Of a stretch of DNA of 64,000 nt, positions 54,591 through 61,270 are shown in pieces (position 1 is the stretch's first letter; each line of letters opens with the position of its first letter). The stretch is from Paraphoma chrysanthemicola. Taxonomy: Eukaryota; Ascomycota; Dothideomycetes; Pleosporales; Phaeosphaeriaceae. The position numbers were made by a program, and so were the translations under genes. The notes below the pieces were generated by a model. That model was given only the letters and a program-made list of their open reading frames with translations. It was not told the origin of the DNA and made no database searches. Location of the stretch: NCBI GenBank assembly GCA_020744225.1, contig JAGMWG010000021.1, forward strand, positions 837,364-901,363, written 5' to 3'.

Positions 54591-56753
54591 ATGAGTGACA
54601 CAGAAATGGACACCCCGACCTCCGTTGTAGCCGGCAAAGCCGCTACCAAGGGACGAATCCCTGACAACTTCCACGGAGACCGGGCCATGCTCGAATCATG
54701 GATCATGCAATGGGACCTTTACTTCCATCTCTACGACACAATCGACGAAGATAACAAGGTCGCCAACGTGGTCACTACCATGAAAGGAAAGGCGCTCAAT
54801 TGGGCAACCCCGAAACTCAAACGGTACTTCGACAGCAGCGTACAAGACCCGGCTAACACCCGGATCGTCGAAGACTACGACGAGTTTAAAGAAGCCCTCA
54901 GAAAAGCATTCTCTATCGCCAAGGAACCAACCATCGCAGAAGGCAAAATCCAACGCCTCCGACAGACCCAGTCTGTAGGAGACTATGCCAACCTGTTCCA
55001 GCAATATTCCGAGCACACGGAATGGAACGACAAAGCCCTCATGCGAATGTTCCGACAAGGCCTCAAGTTCGGCGTCCGCAAAGAACTCATGCGCAGCGCA
55101 GCCAACATCGCTAGCCTGGACGATCTAATCGAGGAAGCCACCAGAATCGACAACGAGCTACTCGAATTAGAGCTAGAGACCAACGCCTTCACTTCAACGC
55201 GCCAACAGGGCAAGCACAAGCAGTCCTACAAGCCCAAGGACTACAGGCCCAAGAAGCAATTCTACCCCAAGAAGACACCAGGATACTACGGATCTGGGGG
55301 GATCGAATCAATGGACGTTGACGCCATCGAGCATGGAAAGCCCAGTAACAGTTACAAGAAACCTATGCAAGGCAAACATAAGACCGGTGCAAAGGAAACA
55401 AGAACCTGTTACAATTGTGGCAAACCAGGACATTTGGCAAAAGACTGCCGAATGAAGAATAAGGTCGTCAAAACGATCAATATGATCCAACACGACCAGA
55501 ACGAGGAAACCGAGGCAGAATGGGATGTGATATCCAACCCCGACATGGGACCAGATTCCCCTGCCTCAGACAGCGAGGAGGAAACTACGATCGAATTCTC
55601 TCGCATGGATCTCGGAGACGGCTACAGCCTAGAACCACCAATTGCCCGCAATCCTACACCACACCCCGGGACGAAAGTCAAGACCACGTGGGATGACGGC
55701 ACAACCCCGGCGCCAGAATCACCACCCTACTACCGGGACGTGGCAGACAAACTTACATACACTCCACCAAAAAGCCCAACGCTAAAACGCGAAAACGCCA
55801 CTTTGGCACAGCCAAGAGACGAGTACGCAACCCCTGTATGTGTATGGGAAAACGACGAAACACACAGGCACGACTGGAAATGTAAGCAAGACACGAGACT
55901 AAGGAAGCGGTTCTTCCAACTTGACCCGGAAAGCGAGGAATTCACAGAATTCACGACAAAAAACAGCCAATGGATCCGGGAAAGTTTCCCACAACTTCCC
56001 AATATTATAAGGGAAATAAAAGAAGAAGACGAAGAAAGAGTCTTCTTAGACCAGTGCTACGAAGCCATGAAACAATTACCGAATTGGGCAAAAATGGCCA
56101 ACGACGGTCAAGCACTACTGGTACAACAAGACGAGGACTACGACACACCTCGCGACTACGCACCTCTAAGAGGCAAGGGGAAAAAGAGACACCCCCGACG
56201 TAGTAACCGACCCGAGCAGGGATCGGAAGGGAAAGACTGGGTAACCAAGGAATGCAAAGCATACGAAGAAGCCAAGAAGGTCAACAACGACCCCGACAAT
56301 GTCGTAATCACCCTGAGACCACTATATTTTATGGATCCAAGGAACCCACTCCACGCCAACATAAGCCATACGGCTTGTACACATGATTGGTGCCCAATAC
56401 ACCACTCCGATAAAGAAGCGACAGGATGGTTCCCGACCAGAAAATCTAAATGCAAGTGGCAGTGGTTCGATTGCCCCAAGGATACATGTGAATTTCACCT
56501 CTGGGACAAACGAGCAACAGACACCTTCCCAGGCAGGAACTCACAAAAAGAACAGACGCTCCGAATCCTAACAGTCAACGGAGAATGCCTCAACCAGATA
56601 TGGCAATTATGCATGAACAGAGATTGCACCAGACACCGAAACGACAAAATTGCAAACGGATTCGAAGGCGAGAAGTCTTTTTTAGACCCAAATCAACCCA
56701 CGAGTGGGAGTGCAACGACATTAACTCAGCACCACTCAACAAACTCCCAATAA
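54591..56753 (+). CDS. gag: Retrotransposon Gag with CCHC knuckle and a triple Cys/His C-terminal region
   Basis: Structural protein that packages the element RNA. Start at ATG 54591 (MSDTEMDTPTS), 18 nt after the LTR; 720 aa, long for Gag. The N-terminal half is a retrotransposon capsid domain (IPDNFHGDRAMLESWIMQWD, NVVTTMKGKALNWATP, QRLRQTQSVGDYANLFQQ, FRQGLKFGVRKELM). The CCHC zinc knuckle CYNCGKPGHLAKDC lies at about 55407-55448. An acidic, Pro-rich linker follows. The last ~130 residues hold three C-x4-C-x2-H motifs starting at about residues 596 (CTHDWCPIH), 628 (CPKDTCEFH) and 674 (CMNRDCTRH), which is not usual for Gag. Ribosomes that shift at 56678-56684 make Gag-Pol; the others stop at 56753. 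Confidence 0.93.
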   Translation: MSDTEMDTPTSVVAGKAATKGRIPDNFHGDRAMLESWIMQWDLYFHLYDTIDEDNKVANVVTTMKGKALNWATPKLKRYFDSSVQDPANTRIVEDYDEFKEALRKAFSIAKEPTIAEGKIQRLRQTQSVGDYANLFQQYSEHTEWNDKALMRMFRQGLKFGVRKELMRSAANIASLDDLIEEATRIDNELLELELETNAFTSTRQQGKHKQSYKPKDYRPKKQFYPKKTPGYYGSGGIESMDVDAIEHGKPSNSYKKPMQGKHKTGAKETRTCYNCGKPGHLAKDCRMKNKVVKTINMIQHDQNEETEAEWDVISNPDMGPDSPASDSEEETTIEFSRMDLGDGYSLEPPIARNPTPHPGTKVKTTWDDGTTPAPESPPYYRDVADKLTYTPPKSPTLKRENATLAQPRDEYATPVCVWENDETHRHDWKCKQDTRLRKRFFQLDPESEEFTEFTTKNSQWIRESFPQLPNIIREIKEEDEERVFLDQCYEAMKQLPNWAKMANDGQALLVQQDEDYDTPRDYAPLRGKGKKRHPRRSNRPEQGSEGKDWVTKECKAYEEAKKVNNDPDNVVITLRPLYFMDPRNPLHANISHTACTHDWCPIHHSDKEATGWFPTRKSKCKWQWFDCPKDTCEFHLWDKRATDTFPGRNSQKEQTLRILTVNGECLNQIWQLCMNRDCTRHRNDKIANGFEGEKSFLDPNQPTSGSATTLTQHHSTNSQ

Positions 56754-59700
56754 AGATCAAGGGAGTGAAGATGAAAGCATTGATGGATTCGGGATCCGCA
56801 GGCAACTGCATATCCCCCGACGCGGTCAAACGAGCTGGCCTCAAGACCAAGTTAAAAGAAAATCCATGTCACGTCCGAGTAGCTACCGGAGGAACAATGC
56901 CAGGACAGTCAGTCATTACGCACGAGACAACGACCGATGTCCACATCAACGGATACCGGATGAAGGTAACCCTAGACGTTCTAAGCTTGGCCGGCAAAGA
57001 CGTCATATTAGGGCTTCCCTGGTTAAAGGATGTGAACCCCAGAATAGACTGGGTAAACAACACACTATCCTTCGACGGACATGTGGCCGCACATGGACCT
57101 CACCCTACGCACAAGCAGAGTCTAGTGGTAGAAGAGAAGATGATAAACGAGATCACTTCGAATAAGACGCGCTACCAGAAAAGCAGAGCGGTCGGCCTGA
57201 TGGACAAAATGAAAAAGGCCATGCAGGTTACGAAGAAAGAAGACGTTCTTTCACTAGTTCCGAAGGTCTACCACCGATGGAGACACATGTTTGAGAAACC
57301 CGCAGATCAAGCGGCGTTACCGGAACACAAACCATGGGATCACAAAATTGATCTAGAAGAAGGCAAAGAACCACCCTTCTTACCGATATACGGACTATCG
57401 GAACCCCAACTGAAAGCAGTAAGGGAATACGTCGACGAAAACCTGGCCAAAGGATACATCCGCGAATCGGAATCACCGGCAGGATTTCCCATCCTCTTCG
57501 TACCAAAGAAAGATGGAAGTTTACGACTATGCGTCGACTATCGCAAATTAAACGCGATGACACGAAAAAATAGATACCCACTACCAAACATCTCAGAGCT
57601 ACGAGACCGACTCTCGAAAGCCAAGATCTTCACCTCGCTAGACTTACGCGATGGGTACTATCAAGTCAGAATCAAGAAAGGAGAAGAATGGAAGACAGCG
57701 TTCCGAACAAGATATGGCCACTACGAGTACTGCGTTATGCCATTCGGATTAACCAACGCTCCTGCAACCTTTCAGGCACTAATCAACAACGTACTAAGAA
57801 AGCACCTTGACATGTTTGTCATAGCTTACCTTGACGATATCCTCATATACTCGGAAAATGAGGAAGACCACGAAAAACACGTCAAGACGGTACTAGAATG
57901 CCTCGACAAACACAACCTACGCCTAAAACCGTCCAAGTGCAGTTTTCATAAGAAAGAACTGGACTTCCTAGGGCACACGGTAGGCATCCATGGAGTACGG
58001 ATCAGCGAAGAAAAGATCCGCACTATCAAAGAATGGGCAGTACCAAGAAACGTTAAAGATGTACAATCCTTTCTAGGATTTACCAACTTCAACAGAACGT
58101 TCATCAAGAACTACTCCCAAATCGCCATACCACTCACAAGACTTACACGAAAAGAAGTAACGTGGAGATGGGGCGAATCACAGCAGAAAGCGTTCGAACA
58201 ACTCAAGCAGGCATGCATAGAGGAACCGGTACTCAAGATGTTTGAGCCAAACAAACCATCCCGGTTAGAAACAGATGCCTCTGACCTAGCAATGGGCGCT
58301 ACATGGACACAGCTACACGATGGGAAATGGCACCCGGTAGCATACTACTCCAAGAAGTTCAGTGGAGCAGAAGAAAGATACGATGTGCACGACAAAGAAC
58401 TACTTGCTATAGTAGAAGCACTCGAACACTGGAAGATCTACTCGCACAGCAGCTCCGAGCTCGAGATCTTCACAGACCATAAGAACCTACAGTACTTCAC
58501 AACGACGAAAGTACTCAACAGACGACAAGTCAGATGGTCAGAATTACTGGGAGAACACAAGTTCAAGATCACCTATACCCCAGGAAAAGACAACGGCAGG
58601 GCAGACGCCTTAAGCCGACGATACGACATTGCAGGCACAAAAACGATCGAGAAAGGCACCATCCTCAAAACCAATAACGATGGATCTCTTAGTGCTGCAA
58701 TCGAAGTCAACAATATCATGATGATTACCATCGAAGTTCCTGAGGAACTACAAGAAGCCATCATCCGAGATCATCACGACGACCCGATCCACGGACACCC
58801 AGGAGCATCACGCACCATGGAAATGATACAGCGCAATTACAGCTTCAAGAACATGAAGGACAAGATAAGCGCTTACATCAAGAAGTGCGCTGACTGTCAG
58901 AAAAATAAGCACAGCACACATGCACCATATGGAGAAATGCAAGCCCTGGAAATACCAGACGAACCATGGACCGATATCTCAATGGATTTCATCACAGGAC
59001 TACCAGAATCACGGGACCCCGTGACCAACGTCATCTACGACGCTATACTAGTAGTCGTAGACAGGTTCACTAAAGCAATAGAAGTAATACCCTTCAGGAG
59101 GGATTACACGGCAAAACAATTAGGCCATGTCATCAACGACAGGGTAATCCGCTACCACGGAATTCCGAAGACAATCATAAGCGACCGAGATAAGCTGTTC
59201 ACATCAAACTATTGGGCCACGCTCATGGGAGCAATCGGCATCCAAAGAAAGCTATCTACGGCATACCATCCGGAAACCGATGGACAAACGGAAAGAACAA
59301 ACAGAACACTCAAGGCCTACCTACGAACTTACCTAACGCCGAAACAAGACAACTGGGTATCGTTGTTACCTACAGCGCAATTGGCGCATAACAACAAAAT
59401 ATCAGAGTCAACGGGAAGAACACCGTTCTTCGCCAACCACGGAAGACACCCGCACCTCTTCGAAAGAACGCTACCCGGCCCAAATGCCGAAGCCGCACTA
59501 CAGACAGCGGAAGAAATCAAGAGAACACACGAAGAAATGCGAGACCGCATTGAGAAGGCACAACGCCAAAGCATCTCATATGTTAACAAGAAACGAAAAA
59601 CGGCTCCTCAGCTAAAAAAGGGGGATAAAGTGTACCTACTCACGAAAAACTTACGAACCAAACGACCAAGCAAGGGGCTAGATCACGTCAAAGTCGGACC

Positions 59701-60043
59701 GTTTTTAGTTCTCAAGAAAAATGGCCCTGTAACGTATACATTGGATCTACCCAAGGACGCAAAAGTACACCCAAGGTTCCACGTCAAATTACTGGAACCA
59801 GCCGACCCCAACACACCGCTACAGCAAACCTTTCGCTATGCAACCGAAGAAGAAAACGAGTTCGAAGTCGAGAAAATCCTAGACCACCGAGACACCGAGC
59901 AGATCAAGCTGCGAGAATACCTAGTCAAATGGTTAGGATACGACAGCACGGAGAACACTTGGGAACCAGAACACAACCTCCAAAACTGCAAACAACGCAT
60001 CAAAGAGTACTGGAAAAAGACAAAACGAAATCCCAACTACTAA
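56585..60043 (+). CDS. pol: Retrotransposon Pol: protease, reverse transcriptase, RNase H, integrase, chromodomain
   Basis: Frame open from 56585, in -1 relation to gag, overlapping it by 169 nt; probably made only as Gag-Pol. Domains in order: aspartic protease with the catalytic DSG at 56786-56794 (KALMDSGSAGNCIS); reverse transcriptase (DYRKLNAMTRKNRYPLP, SLDLRDGYYQVRI, MPFGLTNAPATFQ, active site YLDD at 57827-57838); RNase H (RLETDASDLAMGATW); integrase with an HHCC zinc module (HGHPGASRTMEMIQ...CADCQKNK) and D,D-35-E core (ISMDFITGLP, IISDRDKLF, YHPETDGQTERTNRTL); a GPY/F-like VGPFLVLKKNGPVTY; and a C-terminal chromodomain (EFEVEKILDHR...YLVKWLGYDSTENTWEP) that targets integration through histone marks. 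No stop or obvious defect. It ends two bases before the antisense ORF's stop. Confidence 0.95.
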   Translation: MPQPDMAIMHEQRLHQTPKRQNCKRIRRREVFFRPKSTHEWECNDINSAPLNKLPIKIKGVKMKALMDSGSAGNCISPDAVKRAGLKTKLKENPCHVRVATGGTMPGQSVITHETTTDVHINGYRMKVTLDVLSLAGKDVILGLPWLKDVNPRIDWVNNTLSFDGHVAAHGPHPTHKQSLVVEEKMINEITSNKTRYQKSRAVGLMDKMKKAMQVTKKEDVLSLVPKVYHRWRHMFEKPADQAALPEHKPWDHKIDLEEGKEPPFLPIYGLSEPQLKAVREYVDENLAKGYIRESESPAGFPILFVPKKDGSLRLCVDYRKLNAMTRKNRYPLPNISELRDRLSKAKIFTSLDLRDGYYQVRIKKGEEWKTAFRTRYGHYEYCVMPFGLTNAPATFQALINNVLRKHLDMFVIAYLDDILIYSENEEDHEKHVKTVLECLDKHNLRLKPSKCSFHKKELDFLGHTVGIHGVRISEEKIRTIKEWAVPRNVKDVQSFLGFTNFNRTFIKNYSQIAIPLTRLTRKEVTWRWGESQQKAFEQLKQACIEEPVLKMFEPNKPSRLETDASDLAMGATWTQLHDGKWHPVAYYSKKFSGAEERYDVHDKELLAIVEALEHWKIYSHSSSELEIFTDHKNLQYFTTTKVLNRRQVRWSELLGEHKFKITYTPGKDNGRADALSRRYDIAGTKTIEKGTILKTNNDGSLSAAIEVNNIMMITIEVPEELQEAIIRDHHDDPIHGHPGASRTMEMIQRNYSFKNMKDKISAYIKKCADCQKNKHSTHAPYGEMQALEIPDEPWTDISMDFITGLPESRDPVTNVIYDAILVVVDRFTKAIEVIPFRRDYTAKQLGHVINDRVIRYHGIPKTIISDRDKLFTSNYWATLMGAIGIQRKLSTAYHPETDGQTERTNRTLKAYLRTYLTPKQDNWVSLLPTAQLAHNNKISESTGRTPFFANHGRHPHLFERTLPGPNAEAALQTAEEIKRTHEEMRDRIEKAQRQSISYVNKKRKTAPQLKKGDKVYLLTKNLRTKRPSKGLDHVKVGPFLVLKKNGPVTYTLDLPKDAKVHPRFHVKLLEPADPNTPLQQTFRYATEEENEFEVEKILDHRDTEQIKLREYLVKWLGYDSTENTWEPEHNLQNCKQRIKEYWKKTKRNPNY
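56678..56684 (+). promoter_or_regulatory. Programmed -1 ribosomal frameshift site (T_TTT_TTA)
   Basis: TTTTTTA lies in Gag frame as (tc)T TTT TTA, the canonical X_XXY_YYZ form, inside the gag/pol overlap. A -1 slip moves from Gag (..KSFLD) into pol (..FFRPK). Twelve bases downstream, CCCACGAGTGGG (56697-56708) can form a short stem. Confidence 0.8.
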
Positions 60044-60045
60044 CC

Positions 60046-60648
60046 TCACGAATCAACGCCAACTACCGGTACGACACCACCAGCGTCCTCCGACTCCCAG
60101 AAATCCAGAGGGAACCCCTCAAAGGCTCCCCAAGTGGTAGGCGACAACTGCAAAGATAAACCAGCGGAAGGACCATCGAACGTCATGGTCTCCGTAGCCT
60201 CCTGTTCCTCCAGTTCCTGGATATTTCGCTCCTCCACGGCAATCGCATCGTCAGCGCGACGATCCAACAAATCCATTTGTTGCCGTAACCGCTCTTCTTT
60301 CGCTCGCGCGACACGCAACTCCTCAAGGGCCGCCTCATGCGCCTTGAAAGCAGCTTCCTGCTTATCGCGCGATTCTTGTATTTGTTTCTTTAACTTTTCC
60401 TTCTCCGCCGCCAGCCGCTTGAATTCGGATTGCGTGACCTTAACGTCGCAGCGCTGGCCGAGTCGATTGCAGACGTTGCATTTCCCCGAACGAACATGAA
60501 CCCGACAAACGCGGTTCTTCGCAACACAAGTCGAACATTTCTGCACCATCTCTTCGCCAAAAACGTCAATAAAATCCGCAAGGTCGTAACGTCGCAAGGT
60601 ACTTTCAGCCGGAGGTTTCTTGGGTCGTGAAGTGGGCTGCTTGGGCAT
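60046..60648 (-). CDS. Antisense Zn2Cys6-like / coiled-coil protein inside the retrotransposon
   Basis: A 200-aa ORF on the opposite strand between pol and the 3' LTR; ATG at 60648. Residues 38-67 have cysteines at 38, 41, 48, 57, 60 and 67: C-x2-C-x6-C-x8-C-x2-C-x6-C, exactly the binuclear zinc cluster spacing of fungal Gal4-type DNA-binding domains (CSTCVAKNRVC, then CNVCNRLGQRC). Residues ~75-150 are a Glu/Lys/Arg-rich coiled coil (RLAAEKEKLKKQIQESRDKQ and onward), then a short acidic and aromatic tail (GFPLDFWESEDAGG). The ORF is stop-free in an element where everything else is functional. It ends tail-to-tail with pol, and a minus-strand TATA-like element lies ~50 bp upstream. I infer a regulatory or DNA-binding role; no known retrotransposon gene of this type is recalled. 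Confidence 0.72.
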   Translation of the reverse strand: MPKQPTSRPKKPPAESTLRRYDLADFIDVFGEEMVQKCSTCVAKNRVCRVHVRSGKCNVCNRLGQRCDVKVTQSEFKRLAAEKEKLKKQIQESRDKQEAAFKAHEAALEELRVARAKEERLRQQMDLLDRRADDAIAVEERNIQELEEQEATETMTFDGPSAGLSLQLSPTTWGAFEGFPLDFWESEDAGGVVPVVGVDS

Positions 60649-60698
60649 GATGGAACGAACGAAGGCTGACGGCCTCTTATGACGCGGGCACCACTCGG

Positions 60699-60705
60699 TT
60701 ATAAA
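60699..60705 (-). promoter_or_regulatory. TATA-like element for the antisense ORF
   Basis: TTTATAA on the minus strand (GCTTTATAACCGAG), 51 bp before the antisense ATG at 60648. A TCACGTGAC palindrome lies about 20 bp further upstream (60722-60729); the same word occurs in both LTRs. Confidence 0.5.
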
Positions 60706-60745
60706 GCAGGCTAAGCCACGATCACGTGACTCGAGGACGAGTCTC

Positions 60746-60760
60746 GAAGGGAGGAGGGGA
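60746..60760 (+). other. Polypurine tract
   Basis: GAAGGGAGGAGGGGA just before the 3' LTR (then TAG|TGTTACGG): the expected plus-strand primer of an LTR element. Confidence 0.85.
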
Positions 60761-60763
60761 TAG

Positions 60764-61265
60764 TGTTACGGTTGCCTCAGGAAGCAGACCGGAAGCAGCT
60801 AATTGTACTCCAATCAGACGCTGACGGGTTGCTGACAAGAAGCTCATGGAAACCAACCATCGATGCTGCGCCGCAGGGCTGCAGGTCACGTGACTTGATC
60901 AGTACGCTAGACCATGTTAGGTACTGAGCAAGCTGAGCAGACTGAGCACTGAGCAGCACTGATCATACTGATCAACTGAGCACGACGTGCTCAGTTACCC
61001 AGCCTCTCCTAGTATATAGACACAGACAATGAGCTCCTATGGCTCATTGTGTTCAACTTAGTATTCAATCTACAACTGGTTACTATTCGCACTCGACTCA
61101 TAGTCCCCTCTATCTGCATCAGTGCACCTCCCTGCTCTTGATCATCGTTCCCTCGATCTGTCTCATCAGCAATCCCGTCCGATTCTCCCTGACACTCCAT
61201 CCCCGAGAACCAACCGTAGAACCTCAAGCACACGAAGCCCGCTTCCAACTTTAGGTCTCTTCACA
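60764..61265 (+). repeat. 3' long terminal repeat
   Basis: 502 bp. I found no difference from the 5' LTR on reading both through. Confidence 0.95.
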
Positions 61266-61270
61266 GGTAG
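61266..61270 (+). repeat. Target-site duplication, right copy (GGTAG)
   Basis: GGTAG directly after the 3' LTR, matching 54067-54071. Confidence 0.9.

Larger units (their letters stand above)
54072..61265 (+). mobile_element. Complete Ty3/gypsy chromovirus LTR retrotransposon (7,194 bp)
   Basis: Bounded by 502-bp direct repeats beginning TG and ending CA, flanked by GGTAG on both sides. Inside, in order: a primer-binding candidate, gag, pol in the -1 frame (protease, reverse transcriptase, RNase H, integrase, chromodomain), an antisense zinc-cluster/coiled-coil ORF, and a polypurine tract. Gene order PR-RT-RH-IN and the C-terminal chromodomain place it in the chromoviruses. The LTRs look identical and both main ORFs are open, so the copy may be active and must be young. 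It shows none of the RIP mutation of its surroundings. Confidence 0.95.

Noticed and set aside
57228..57587. 119-aa minus-strand ORF inside pol
   Set aside because: Antisense shadow of the reverse transcriptase region, without cysteine pattern or promoter, unlike the ORF at 60046-60648.
54072..61265. Small ORFs within the LTRs (60-79 aa, duplicated at both ends)
   Set aside because: They are duplicated only because the LTRs are identical; no coding signal.
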